This document shows positions 10,611 to 20,820 of a stretch of 64,000 bases of DNA, one piece after another. Numbering within the stretch: the first letter of the stretch is position 1; the number at the start of each line of letters is the position of its first letter. Below the pieces are notes generated by a model. That model saw only the letters and a list, made by a program, of their open reading frames with translations, did not search any database and was not told the DNA's origin. The DNA is from Meira nashicola (lineage: Eukaryota > Basidiomycota > Exobasidiomycetes > Exobasidiales > Brachybasidiaceae). Made by a program: the position numbers and the translations under genes. The DNA lies in NCBI GenBank assembly GCA_001600355.1, contig BCJU01000002.1, positions 372,001 through 436,000 on the forward strand. The letters are read 5' to 3'.

Positions 10611-12314
10611 TCAAACGGTGTAAAGCTGATAATCAAATTTAACTTTGTTTCCCCAAACATCTCCAGCACAAGCAGGTGCATGTTGTGTTTGTTGGATTGA
10701 AGTCGATCCATCTTGATTGACTATAATGATATTCAACTGTATTGCAGAAGATACACTTTGCCAAGGAGGTGAATTTGGAGAGTTTGGAATACCGGATTTT
10801 GCGAAATTTGAATAACGAGTTTGCATATCTTTTGATGCTTTCTGTTGTTGTGAAGTTGGATTTGAAACTGTACCAAAAATCAATTCAATGTCATCTTCAT
10901 GACAAACACGACTATCCGTTGTACAGTATGAATTTTGTTCATTAGAAACATACGTTGCTCCAATGTTCCATTCTGCGAGCCAGATTTTTGAACCTGATTG
11001 GGCAAGTGTATATGCATTATGTTGTACTGCACATCTCCAAACTCCATCCGTTGCAAGTTCTTCAAATTCGATTCGGATTCCATCATCTAGTGTGCTATTG
11101 ACTGGATAAATTGTTTGGTTCGCGGCAATATTACCTCTATCTTGATTAAAGACAATATTTTCTGCTTGTCCTAAACTCAAGAGAGATCCTTGCAAAGATA
11201 AAGTTGTTGCACCCGCAGGCTGAGAAGAGAAAAAGTATCCTGTCGTTGGACCCATTTCGTTTTGAACGGTGGTAAAGATAACATCTTTTTGTATATGAGT
11301 TGTTGTTGCAATTGAAGATGTTATCAAATCACCAATCATTCCACGCCAAGGTGTACCACCTGAAATTCTTTGATTTTGTTTTGGACCATCAGTGTAAGCA
11401 GTATCTGTTGCTTCCAAGATGTCATCAGCTGTTTTTGTACGAGCACAAGCAACATCTGAACAATTCAAAGATTGCATTGCTAATTTTCCCAAAAAGTTAT
11501 TATCATCTTTACTTGATAGACCATAATCCATCGGGTCACTAACGAGGATTGCGTTATTAAACAATGTTTGTGCAGATGGTGCTGTGAGTAAAGCACGCAT
11601 CATCGTTGCACCTGAACTTTGACCCATGATTGTTACTTTTGATGCATCACCATACAAAACATCAGCTAATGTTGGAATTTGTTGTAATGCAGCAATCACA
11701 TCTCGAATCGCTTGATTACCGGCAACTTTTGTTGCTCCAGGTGCACCACCTTGTTGTTCATCTAATGTATCAGTCGTTGAAAGCCAACCAAATAAGCCTA
11801 AACGATATTGCGGTACAACGACAATCACATTTTGTTTCGATGCCCATTGTGCTGCATTTAGACCATCCTGTGAAGCACTTCCCACAATTCCACTTCCACC
11901 ATGATACCACACCATGAATGGTAATCGGTTCCCATTCGAATGTGCGTTCATTGGAACGTAATAAGTTGTATACAAACAATCTTCACTTGGCCCATTTCCA
12001 CCTCGTCCGCCATTACCTTGATAACAAGCAGACGGAAGTTGAGTAGCATCATGTCCGGTAAAATTTTTAAGAGGTTGTGGATTTGCAAAACGTAAATCAC
12101 CCGTTGGAGGTTGAGCAAAAGGAAGAGTAAATCTGACCACATTTGATCCTACATTTGCACCTTTTACCGTACCCAAAGGCGTTGAAAGTGTTAATGGATC
12201 ATCTCGAGGCCACCATGGTTTCCAATGCGGGAACCATAGAGGCGCACACATGGCTGGTTGCAGAATAAATGCTGCCAAAATGCATCGTACCAAAGATGAA
12301 AAGAGAAATAACAT
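10611..12314 (-). CDS. Secreted type-B carboxylesterase/lipase
   Basis: Single-exon alpha/beta hydrolase of 567 residues from the ATG at 12314. That start is chosen because it opens a signal peptide (MLFLFSSLVRCILAAFIL, cleavage plausible after about residue 24); the frame runs 96 codons further upstream, but that part is polar and would bury the signal. Family marks are TPLGTVKG, the oxyanion strand YHGGSG (138-143), and the nucleophile elbow GQSSG with Ser about 233. The usual elbow is GESAG, so specificity may differ. An SEDCLY motif near 110 is typical. It probably cleaves esters or lipids outside the cell; the substrate is unknown. It converges with the CFIm68-like gene. Confidence 0.88.
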   Translation of the reverse strand: MLFLFSSLVRCILAAFILQPAMCAPLWFPHWKPWWPRDDPLTLSTPLGTVKGANVGSNVVRFTLPFAQPPTGDLRFANPQPLKNFTGHDATQLPSACYQGNGGRGGNGPSEDCLYTTYYVPMNAHSNGNRLPFMVWYHGGSGIVGSASQDGLNAAQWASKQNVIVVVPQYRLGLFGWLSTTDTLDEQQGGAPGATKVAGNQAIRDVIAALQQIPTLADVLYGDASKVTIMGQSSGATMMRALLTAPSAQTLFNNAILVSDPMDYGLSSKDDNNFLGKLAMQSLNCSDVACARTKTADDILEATDTAYTDGPKQNQRISGGTPWRGMIGDLITSSIATTTHIQKDVIFTTVQNEMGPTTGYFFSSQPAGATTLSLQGSLLSLGQAENIVFNQDRGNIAANQTIYPVNSTLDDGIRIEFEELATDGVWRCAVQHNAYTLAQSGSKIWLAEWNIGATYVSNEQNSYCTTDSRVCHEDDIELIFGTVSNPTSQQQKASKDMQTRYSNFAKSGIPNSPNSPPWQSVSSAIQLNIIIVNQDGSTSIQQTQHAPACAGDVWGNKVKFDYQLYTV

Positions 12315-13757
12315 GATCACAAGCAATATATATGCGTGAAGTCCGATAAAAATAGGGAAGATATGGCGGTGGTGAAAATGATCAGCCAGTGATTTGCGTT
12401 TTGTCGATTGTGATGAGCGGGAATAAATATTGTTCTCATAAACGGAACTCCGCAATGTGCGATCAGGATGAGAAAAAGGTTGATAATTCGCAAGATTGCA
12501 GGGATATGAATTGGGGTCCCAATCCAAACATCCTTCAAACTCCAATCGCTTTTTAAGGTACGTTTCATTTTGTCCGCATTCATCCATCAAATGATTAATC
12601 ATTGTTCCATTAATTTATCGGCAAGGCACAAATTCACTCGTGCTCAAATGAATGCACTAAAAATCGGTAATCTTACATCCGAGAAATGCCTTTCTTTTTT
12701 CTTACGACCTTGTGATACCTTCAGCCCCGCTTTATGTTTGGGCCCCCCCTTTGAATGGTGTGAAGGTGTAAAAGAATTAAAATTTACGCCAAAAGGATAA
12801 AAGGATCAAAGCGGAGTGGCTTGCATTGGCGTATTTTCTTTTTGCCGACTATTTCCCAAGATTCAAGCCGATTGAGTTGATAAACCTTGCTTTAGTTTAA
12901 ACCTTGTGATCTGAATGCACTTTGAATAGGATTGGCATCGGGCTTGATGTATTATTTCTTTTTTCGGCGTTCAAGAGAATTCTCTTGCATAGACATCAAT
13001 ACAAAGTCTAAGATCGATGTGCATCTTTTTGCTCAAGAAAGTAGAAGTATGTCCGATGTATTTCCTTCTTCTTTCTTTCCTAGATGCTTTGACCGCCACA
13101 ATGATGCAGCCACACACACACACCGATCAAAAGTTGCGTATTGCGTAATGACAAACAAACGATGATGGTTGGTTGAAAGGAAGAAAGGGGGAGGTACAAG
13201 CATGGTCTGGGCTGAATGTAGTCCGGCACAATCAATTGCAATCAGTACTCGCCTGCTTCTCTCACGCACACAAAAGACCGTGACGTAAACGTACATGAAT
13301 CACTCTTTTGTTCCCTCTTTCTTCATTCATTTGTGCCTTTACCATAAAACAAAAGGAAGAAAAACACCATATATGCTTCATGTATATGCAGGGATAAATT
13401 GCATTAAATCGGGGAAAAGATGAAAACAAACTTTAAAATAAAGGGAAACAAAAGAACAATCGTACGGAACATGTAGTATTTCTGTACGCCCGATTATAAC
13501 AAACACAACAAAAGGACAAAGGGAGATTTTTGTGGCGTCGGGCGCGCGCTTTTGTAGAGCTTAGCGTGTGTATCAGTTTCCCTTTCATCTGGTTCTATTC
13601 AAACATAGCCCGCCTATGTCCACACACACACACTCTATCTCTCTTCTATTAATCAACCAGATCAAATTTGTTTCTATAAACAGTATCACTGATTATGCTG
13701 TATGTATATGATTACTTGACTTGTCGTCTGACTTTGTATCGGCTTACCACTCTACAA
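12315..13757. other. Gene-free 1.4 kb upstream of the esterase and downstream of ATP17
   Basis: No coding segment with family-like content was found on either strand. It contains short CA runs near 13110 and 13620 and CT-rich patches. It must hold the esterase promoter and the ATP17 3' end. I see no tRNA or clear regulatory site. Confidence 0.5.
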
Positions 13758-14215
13758 TTAATGTTCGTAGTTCTTGTGGTGCTTCAAATGTTGGTATTCG
13801 AGTGAGTAACCCAACAACAAAAGGGTACCGATAGTCCAAACGATTGGTTTACCAGATGCATTCTTTCCGTCAAAGAAGCTATTTGAGAAAGGCAAAATAT
13901 GACAAGTTAGTGTGGCTGCTTATAGGAGAAATTATATTTAATCGTACGAAAGAAAATAAACACTCACCGTCCTTTGATACCACCTCCACGCTTTGCGTTT
14001 GCTTCACCTTTTGGTAAACTTTTGTAAAATTCAACAACCGATTCCATACGGGTAGAATCACCTCCTGCGGGACCTTGAACGGATTTAGGTGTTGCAATTT
14101 TAGGAGGAAGAGGTAAATTGGAAGCATGACGAACGGCTCCCATTGTTGAAGCAGGACGTCTTGCACTTGAAGCAGCGGCACGTTGGCCTGCCATAATGAA
14201 AGATCTCGACAACAT
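13758..14215 (-). CDS. ATP17: Mitochondrial ATP synthase subunit f
   Basis: Two exons: 14215-13968 and 13878-13758, giving 122 residues. Splicing out the 89-nt intron yields KGRFFDGKNASGKPIVWTIG then a hydrophobic segment and YQHLKHHKN, diagnostic of fungal ATP synthase subunit f, a membrane-sector (Fo) stalk/dimer-interface subunit. Upstream is a presequence (MLSRSFIMAGQRAAASSARR) and the PPKIATPKSVQGP block. One transmembrane helix (IVWTIGTLLLLGYSLEY) lies at the C-terminus. The second exon is too short to be obvious as a reading frame. The leader probably contains another intron. Confidence 0.9.
13879..13967 (-). other. Coding intron of ATP17
   Basis: GTGAGT donor and AATAG acceptor; an Arg codon is split CG|C across the junction. 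Confidence 0.88.
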
Positions 14216-14220
14216 TTTCG

Positions 14221-14458
14221 CTAAAAGAGAAAGAACAAAAGGGTGATAAGCTTGGGCCCTCTTTTGATTGTGGGATCGATGTGGAAGTCGGAACAAAGAA
14301 GACACAATCGAGACAATCGACCGTTTGGTGTGGGAATTGAAATCCTATCGAAGATCTCACAACCCAACCCCTCAAATTTACTGTGCACGTCGTCCCAGCT
14401 AATTCCCTTTGTGTATTTTTCGTTTCTTTCGATTCGTCTTTGTCTAAATGACACTTAC
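14221..14458 (-). other. Possible 5'-UTR intron of ATP17
   Basis: On the minus strand a GTAAGT donor (14458-14453) and a pyrimidine-rich TCTTTTAG acceptor (ending 14221) flank 238 nt, five bases before the ATG. Inferred from splice-site appearance only. Confidence 0.4.
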
Positions 14459-15167
14459 CAAGATCTATGCCGAACCAGGAATGATGATCGTAAAGAGTGA
14501 CAATCGTCCTAAAACACACAAAAGTCATTTCACAGGCCAAAACGCTCAAGCGCACTCACTGCACACACACAATTGGCGCAAGGCAAAGGAAGATTTGGCT
14601 GATCTGATTTCTATCCCAAACGCGTGCATTTATCCCGCCAGCTGCACTACATCACTTCTACAGCCTGGCGCTAGATTAATAGCGGTTCTGGCCGGTCCAG
14701 GATCTCCCTGCGCGAATGAGTCTAGGCAGAAAACACGTGCGTATACGGTAATTCTCTAAAGCGTCAAGCCTGCCTTGTATCAGAACTTCCCCTCGAAACA
14801 ACAAGCAGATGGAGGGGGTCTCTTCGTCATCTATCTTATTCTGAAAATAACAAATCATGTACTCAAATGAGGATAATCATAGCCTAAAGTATGTCATGCT
14901 TGCCTTTTCAGGTGTATACAGGTGTGTGAGTGCGTAAGGATGTGTGCAAAGGTAATAAAGTGCAGGGTCGTGAATTGTGAAAACGACGATCCTACAGAAT
15001 CATTCAAGATTCTCAATGTATGTTCAAAGATAATCGAATAGGATGGAGAACCATAGATTTTTTGAATGTCGTGTTATACAAGTATGGATTTTGAACGCAT
15101 CAAAAAAAGGAAAGAATCAAAGTGTTGTGGTTGTTGCTACTGCAAATGCAATGTCAAACACTTTCTC
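14459..15167. other. Gene-free region between ATP17 promoter and uL29 3' end
   Basis: About 700 bp with no supported coding content. It includes the presumptive ATP17 core promoter and the uL29 terminator. Confidence 0.45.
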
Positions 15168-15766
15168 TTAAGCCTTCAAGACGTACTTGCGACGGTTGAA
15201 GTGAACATCCTTCTTGTGTTGACGTTCGGTAACACGTTTGCGGTCTTCCTTTGACAATGCTTGACGTAGAGCACGGGTCTTCTTTGCACGCAAATCAAGA
15301 GGCAAGTATTTCTTGTTCTTGTAGAATTCACGCAAGTTGCTGCGTTGCTTTTGGTTGATCACTGTCAAGACACGGGCGATGCTCTTACGGACACCATTGC
15401 TGTGATGAGATAAAGAAAGGGTCAGTATATTGTTCGTGGTGGACAATCATCATCTCTCTGCCGAAAGTCTCCTTTGGCGATATCGATCTGGCAAAGCTGC
15501 TTTCGTCGTCCAAAGATCACAAGCGTCACAACTTTTTGGGCAGCATTTCCTTTTTCAACTCTGCTTCCAGCACCATCATCTCTCCCTTCTCTCTCTCTTT
15601 TTCACACACGCCATCAATTCGATACTCACATACGGGTGAGCTTGCTAGAAGCACCGGCAACTTTTTGAACACGCAATTGCAAAAGTTCTTTCTTGAGCTC
15701 GTCCAATTGTTTGGTCAAATCGGTTTTGGACTTGCCTTGTAGTTCGTAAGCCTTAACTTTTGCCAT
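15168..15766 (-). CDS. RPL35: Cytosolic 60S ribosomal protein uL29 (L35)
   Basis: Two exons: 15766-15630 and 15399-15168, 122 residues, the usual length. The first exon encodes [20 protein letters not shown] and [10 protein letters not shown]; the second begins [19 protein letters not shown] and ends RKYVLKA. Both are textbook uL29. The protein sits at the exit tunnel of the 60S subunit. The 230-nt intron falls inside the conserved LTRI-NGVRKS sequence and contains a possible C/D-box RNA. A 5'-UTR intron (15798-15882) is also likely. Divergent to a complex I subunit gene. Confidence 0.95.
15400..15629 (-). other. Intron of uL29, possible snoRNA host
   Basis: GTGAGT donor, CACAG acceptor, 230 nt. 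On the transcribed strand it has ATGATGG at 15579-15573, a perfect C-type box ATGATGA at 15453-15447 and CTGA at 15425-15422. Short flanks GAAGGG and CCCTTTC could pair. Confidence 0.8.
15417..15588 (-). ncRNA. Candidate C/D-box snoRNA within the uL29 intron
   Basis: The order stem (AAGGG), C-like box (ATGATGG), C' box (ATGATGA), 21-nt spacer, D box (CTGA) and stem (CCCTT) fits a C/D snoRNA in a ribosomal protein intron. Weak points: the first box has one mismatch, four bases separate it from the stem, no D' box is evident, and 172 nt is long. No rRNA target was recognised by eye. Confidence 0.2.
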
Positions 15767-15797
15767 CTTTGTCGAATGAAGTTGTGTTGGTTGACCG

Positions 15798-15882
15798 CTG
15801 CAAAAGGATGGATGGTGGTAAAGGAGTATTTGATTATCGAGAAGGTTCAGATTAATGCGTATGTAACTACAATCCCGCTTAC
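15798..15882 (-). other. Possible 5'-UTR intron of uL29
   Basis: GTAAGC donor and TTTTGCAG acceptor on the minus strand, ending 31 bases before the ATG. Leader introns are frequent in ribosomal protein genes; here it is inferred from splice sites only. Confidence 0.45.
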
Positions 15883-16284
15883 AGGCCCAGCACATAAGAC
15901 TATGCACTTGCTTTAAACACTCAAAGGCGCTGCTGCCTAATTTGTCTAAAGCTGCGGTGAAATTCTTCCCTATGCGCGCAAACAAGTTTTAAGATCTTAA
16001 TTGTTAAATTATATAAGCAAATTTATAATCATCCATACACACGTGTTTCAATTCCCTTCAGGCCAAACACGCCTAAGTTTAAGCCTCAGCCTGGCTTGTG
16101 CTATTCAGCCAAATTTGGCAGGTTTGAGGACGGCCTGTGTTACAGTCGGAATGTTTAGAGATTGATTGGTAGATGCTAAGGCCGAATGCAAGTCATACAT
16201 CTCGTCGTCATTCGCCATCTCTAGCAGCTCGAGGATAACACCGGCTGGTCAGGGTATCCGATATCACATACATATACACACACG
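15883..16284. promoter_or_regulatory. Divergent promoter of uL29 and the complex I 12 kDa subunit gene
   Basis: About 400 bp of non-coding DNA with short GGC/GCC-flanked words such as GCCTAA and TTTAAGCCTC. No recognised factor site. Confidence 0.4.
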
Positions 16285-16676
16285 ATGAGCAAGCTACCTA
16301 GTACAGAAGAGCTACAAGGTGAGCAAAATCTCTAAAAACAATGAGTAGGATTCGCCTAGATCGAACTGACAATTACCACACTTCCCTTCATGCAAATCAG
16401 CTACCCTAAAAGAACGTGATCATACAATTCGTGAACAATGGATTAAAGTATTCGAGGCACGTTTGGTTCGCGAAGAAATTACAAAATGTCATCGGGCTGA
16501 AGGTGTAAATCATTATGAAGCTTGTCATGATTTGGTACAACATTATTTAGAGTTGCTAAAAGATGCAAAGGTGAGTGTGAATAGCGGGATGGAGTAAGAG
16601 TGAATGCTGTCTCTTAACAATCTATATATCGTCGCTTACTTAGGTAAAAGGATGGAGACAGATCGATCGCGAATAA
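16285..16676 (+). CDS. NADH:ubiquinone oxidoreductase 12 kDa subunit (NDUFB10-like)
   Basis: Three exons: 16285-16318, 16401-16570 and 16644-16676, giving 78 residues. No single reading frame reveals it; splicing at GTGAGC/ATCAG and GTGAGT/CTTAG yields MSKLPSTEELQ, then ATLKERDHTIREQWIKVFEA, RLVREEITKCHRAEGVNHYE, ACHDLVQHYLELLKDAKVKG and WRQIDRE. This matches the fungal complex I 12 kDa subunit, including its conserved Cys residues (CHRAEGVNHYEAC). It is an accessory subunit of the membrane arm of respiratory complex I. Its presence argues against a Saccharomyces-like yeast, which lacks complex I. It is tail-to-tail with the PAP2 gene. Confidence 0.88.
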
Positions 16677-16798
16677 ATCATTTCATCTTGTTCACATTTA
16701 CACGACATTTACCAGCAGCAATGATATAATACTATTTTAGGCACAACTTTTCGGCTCAGATAGAGAGATGAAAGGGGTGATGAGACTTGAAAAATTAT

Positions 16799-17624
16799 CT
16801 AAACGTTGGCTATAACTATCCTGATCACCTTGACAACCGTTTCATGCAACCAATGATCCAACTCTTTCACAATTTGCGTTCCTGCCAATCCTTCTACAAC
16901 TTTATGTCCAAACAATTCTCTCTGTGCGCCCGGATAACCTGACCATATGGTATAAAAGAGTATCGTTGTTGAAACACCCAAACCAGCTCCAGCAATACAT
17001 TGTCCTAAAGTATGAACGCCTAGCCGTACTCTTGAAAAAATCATGAGAGCAGGGAAAGTGGTCAAAGAGGGTACTAAAATTGGTTTCAAAGGTACCAACC
17101 AAGTAGGATCAATCGAAGAAGGTTGAGTGCGAGCCAAAAGGATAGCTAAATAAAGAGAGATAAATGTTCCAGTACTATGGATGAATGAAAGATAGATTAA
17201 GTGTCAAGTCAGTAAACATACTACCCTCTTGATCATCGTATGATGTAAAGTATATGTACTCACGCGCTATGTGTAGAAGGCATTCCGGGTGTTTTGACAA
17301 TCGATCCATCGGGCCTAGGTTGATTAATAATCTTTTTCATTCCTTTTGCCATAAAACTTGTCATTAATGCAGTTGCGGTCAAATAAATTCCTTGTGTATT
17401 ATGATAATAAATTACACCAATTGTCATTCCGGCCGTTACGATCGCTTGACTCTTTGAAGGAGGGGGAGGGTATATGCATGAGCATGAGTATCAGCATACA
17501 TCCTATACTTGATCGTCTTTTAGATCTCACTTACATGTTTCAACAACCATAGCCACCATGGTAACCCTTGTGCATTTATCCGTTTCTCTGGTGTTTGGTC
17601 ATCTTCTTTATCTACTTTTGACAT
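16799..17624 (-). CDS. PAP2-superfamily lipid phosphatase, dolichyldiphosphatase-like
   Basis: Three exons: 17624-17535, 17451-17264 and 17174-16799, giving 217 residues. The phosphatase signature appears across the exons: K(K)IINQPRP (K-x6-RP), PSTHS (family PSGHS) and SRVRLGVH (SR-x5-H). Several hydrophobic stretches indicate a polytopic membrane protein (MTIGVIYYHNTQGIYLTA, TFISLYLAILLA, VSTTILFYTIW). The PPxxS-H-type order and small size fit dolichyldiphosphatase-like enzymes, which recycle dolichol pyrophosphate on the ER lumenal side; other lipid phosphates are possible. The first intron uses an AAAG acceptor, a little unusual. The N-terminal soluble stretch ends in LPWWLWLLKH. Confidence 0.78.
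17175..17263 (-). other. Second intron of the PAP2 gene
   Basis: 89 nt, GTGAGT donor and ATAG acceptor. It splits an Ala codon just after PSTHS. Confidence 0.78.
17452..17534 (-). other. First intron of the PAP2 gene
   Basis: 83 nt, GTAAGT donor after codon 30; the acceptor reads TTCAAAG before AGT CAA GCG. Confidence 0.7.
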
Positions 17625-18264
17625 CGTGAAAAGTAAGATAATTGATCTATTATATCTTTCTCTCAGAGCATTTCGAAAGGTGGGTGAACCGATCCCTATA
17701 TCTAATTATCGCTATAGTCTCGTATTTGCTTGACGTATAGGAAAGCTTACTCTTGTAATCTTCTCTGTCTTGGTTGAGAAGATGCTCGGAGTGGAGTATC
17801 AATGTTCACTTAACTACGCTCGCTCTCAGCACCGCATTTGCAATTGCCTCACGCGCCTCTTTCTATTGTTCGATGGTAAATGAATGCGAGAAAGAAACCC
17901 TTGCCCGCTCTAAAGAATATCAGGACAATTGTTCACTCTTACTTTGTAGATAACAAAAATGTTCATTAATCTATCTCGTTGTCAACATGATTTCTATGAA
18001 AAGATAAAGAAAGATGTATATTTTTTGTGTGTGTGACCAATTGTAAGTCTAAAAAGTGCCCGGGAGAAGAGATGAGGCATGGTACCTTGACATAATCAGC
18101 TTGACTCAAAAAGAGCCAGAGATGTAGATAGTGATACGAAAAAGTACCTCTTCAGAAGCAGTATCACTACCGCCGCCTCGTACCTCTTGAAGTATTTATT
18201 AAAGAAGGATACAGTTAGATTTGAGAGGAAAAGAGTGAATTGCAAGTTTTTGAGCTTGAATGCT
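17625..18264. other. Gene-free region between PAP2 and delta-12 desaturase genes
   Basis: 640 bp, no coding content supported. It holds the PAP2 promoter and the desaturase 3' end. GTCTAAAAAGTGCCCGGG near 18045 is the only compact GC-rich word noted. Confidence 0.45.
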
Positions 18265-19758
18265 TTACTCGGATAAAGTGACACCAGAGTCAGAATTGTA
18301 AGCCGAATTAGGTGCAACACAAGCAGAAGGTACACCATGTGCATCGCGGAAGAAAGCCACTTGATCATTTTCATCAACGAATTTGCATTTTCTGATTGAC
18401 TTCCACAGACTGACAAAGACGTTCTCATCGGAGGATTGATAATGTTCTCCCAATCGCTTCTTCAATGCTTCACTTGCTTCCCAAGCATGGTAGTGTGGGA
18501 TTTTGCTGGAAACGTGATGTAAAACGTGAGTTTCTGCGATTCCATGTAAGAAGAAAGGTCCAACAGGTCCTAACCATTTACGATCAACTGTGCACAATGC
18601 ACCACGAACGAAATTCCATGTTTCAGGTTTGTAATGAGGAACGACGGGATCAGTGTGTTGAAGGTAAGTGATCATCACCAACCAATGGTTGCACCACAAG
18701 TATGGAACAATGTAGTATTTGGCAACGTCTGCCCATCCTCCTGCAGCATAATGTGCCCAAGTAGCAAGGGAAGTCAACGTGATTGCGATACCCAAATCGG
18801 ACATCAAGACTTGCGATCTGTGACGAGCATCAAAGATGATCGAGTTTGGGTCGAAATGATTTGTGTTCTTTGGATAATGCAATTGACCAGAACTGTTCAA
18901 GAGCAAATACAAGGGCCAGCCCATTGATTGTTGAACCAAAATAAAGATGAAGTTGTACAAAGGTGCATCTTCTAATGTTTCAGTTAACCATTCACCCCAG
19001 GTTTCTTCTTGATGAGCGGCGTTGTGTTGAGCTGCTTTTTGTTCTTGAGCGGATAATTGACGTTCAACATTTGCATCATCTTCTGCATCAGAAGCAGATG
19101 ATGGGCGCAAAGGCAAAAGACCTTTTTGTTGACGTGTACGTGGAACGAAAACTTCATCACGAGTCATATGTCCTGTTGCGGCATGATGACGAGCGTGAGA
19201 AATACGCCAAGAATGATAAGGAACCAAAAGGGCTGAATGCAAGAACCAACCGACAGTGTTGTTGATTGTCTTTGAAGCACTGAAAGCTTGATGACCACAT
19301 TCATGAGCGATAACCCAAACACCAGTGAAGACTAAACCTTGAAGGACAGTGTACAAGAACCAAAGACTGAAACGTGCGATTGAATGTTGCCAAGCTGCAG
19401 AGATGAAAGGTGTTAAGGGAGATTGTTCAAAATTGACAGATTTCAAGCTAGGATCAATGAATGAAGCAGCATAACCAAGAGCGGCAATCATGATGAAATC
19501 GCCCAAAACATAAGATCCCGAACGAATTGCTGAACGTTCAAAGCAATGAGAAGGGATAGAAGATAATAAATCTTTGATTGTCAATTCGGGAACTTCGAAA
19601 TGTTTCAAATCATTTTTACGATATCCTTTACTTTGACGATGAGAATAACGTTGTTCTTCTACATTTCCAGCTTTTTGTCCAACTTGTTTCGTACTTGGCT
19701 TGCCAGATTGACGTTGTGAAGCACTCGTTAGAGCCGGGTTTGCGGCTGTAGTTGACAT
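18265..19758 (-). CDS. FAD2: Delta-12 (oleate) fatty acid desaturase
   Basis: Intronless, 497 residues from the ATG at 19758. An in-frame ATG at 19923 would add a 55-residue hydrophobic/aromatic lead not typical of the family. The three histidine boxes are HECGH (152-156), HARHH (188-192) and HVLHH in the C-terminal part, the spacing of membrane fatty-acyl desaturases. VPELTIKDLLSSIPSHCFERS is the fungal delta-12 signature before the first membrane pair. The enzyme converts oleoyl to linoleoyl chains in the ER. A Ser/Asp/Glu-rich loop (about 205-255) is expanded. Alternatives are bifunctional delta-12/delta-15 activity. A TATA-like TTTATAAT lies upstream near 19840. Confidence 0.92.
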   Translation of the reverse strand: MSTTAANPALTSASQRQSGKPSTKQVGQKAGNVEEQRYSHRQSKGYRKNDLKHFEVPELTIKDLLSSIPSHCFERSAIRSGSYVLGDFIMIAALGYAASFIDPSLKSVNFEQSPLTPFISAAWQHSIARFSLWFLYTVLQGLVFTGVWVIAHECGHQAFSASKTINNTVGWFLHSALLVPYHSWRISHARHHAATGHMTRDEVFVPRTRQQKGLLPLRPSSASDAEDDANVERQLSAQEQKAAQHNAAHQEETWGEWLTETLEDAPLYNFIFILVQQSMGWPLYLLLNSSGQLHYPKNTNHFDPNSIIFDARHRSQVLMSDLGIAITLTSLATWAHYAAGGWADVAKYYIVPYLWCNHWLVMITYLQHTDPVVPHYKPETWNFVRGALCTVDRKWLGPVGPFFLHGIAETHVLHHVSSKIPHYHAWEASEALKKRLGEHYQSSDENVFVSLWKSIRKCKFVDENDQVAFFRDAHGVPSACVAPNSAYNSDSGVTLSE

Positions 19759-20820
19759 CTTATCGAGTACTATATGCTTGTGGTGATGGAGGGAGGTGTG
19801 GGGATAGGGTGATGTTCGTAATGAAAAGAGCCGGAAATTATAAAGTGTCCAAAGTGGCGTACAGTTGGCCAATATGTGAAACGCTGGAAGAAATTTGGCT
19901 TGGCCAAAAAAAAAGATGATCACTAAAATGTGTACATACTGTGGGTTAATGTGTCAAATTTATTTTTTTTGACTGGCGTACTGGGCCGAATTAAACACAT
20001 ACACGCACGGTTAAAATTATCAACAAGGCTAAATGTTCATACTGTTTTATTTTTTAAACGAACAAACCAAAAAAAAGTGGGGGCCGACAGAATCAAGAAA
20101 AAGGCGGAAGAGGTCAAGAATGCATCACAAACTTTCATTGACCGAACATGCATAAGCGTAACAATAAAACATAACAAAAGACTCGGCGAGTGACCGGCAA
20201 TGGGATTTCTGCTGCAATTAAATACATAGTCTAATGTGTATTGTTATCCAATCAGTTGAGGTGTGTACCACAAACGCATGAAAAACAAGCAATTTTGGAT
20301 CTTCTCAATTTTTGTTTTATGATGCGCGGGCGGCGGCATTCCGTTCAGAAGCACACGTTTCAACAGTAAGGGAGAAGGAAGTTTTTTACTTTTTAGAGCA
20401 CTCTTTGACAGTTAGTGGCAAGTCTGAGCTTCTTTAAACACAGTCGCCGCTCTTCAGCCCAATACATAACTTAAGCAAGCTGCAGGCGTTGTAAAAACTA
20501 CATAGACCGCTTCGACGCCTAACCGCGCGTTACCTCCAAATGATTTTCGTTTCAGACTCTAAAACTTGGCAGGGCGTGCGTGTGAAAAAAATTAAACAGC
20601 CAAACAGCGTTGCGCTGCACACCCACCGTGTTCACCACAAAACGATGGCTTCGGCCTAGCCTCAAAGCGGCAAACCTGCAAGTGCCCCAACTTTATCAGA
20701 CAAGGCCAAGGCAAAGTTACATAATCATGAATGCTATTAAATGATGTATTATACAATGAGAAGACTACATGCTTTATTCTATATGAGAATTCCATTTGTC
20801 GTTATTGCTTTGGTGCCATT
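19759..20820. other. Gene-free 1.06 kb upstream of the delta-12 desaturase
   Basis: AT-rich near the desaturase with T- and A-runs, then GC-richer around 20480-20700. No coding or RNA gene was recognised. It probably holds the desaturase promoter and the 3' end of the Mtf2-like gene. Confidence 0.45.

Noticed and set aside
12315..12602. N-terminal 96-codon extension of the esterase
   Set aside because: It would place a classical signal peptide in the interior of the protein; the ATG at 12314 directly opens the signal.
12932..13296. Short frames on both strands in the 1.4-kb gap upstream of the esterase
   Set aside because: They overlap each other, include CA-repeat-derived residues, and have no family resemblance.
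14100..14555. 151-codon minus frame spanning the ATP17 leader
   Set aside because: It is out of frame with ATP17 and crosses a likely 5'-UTR intron; composition is not protein-like.
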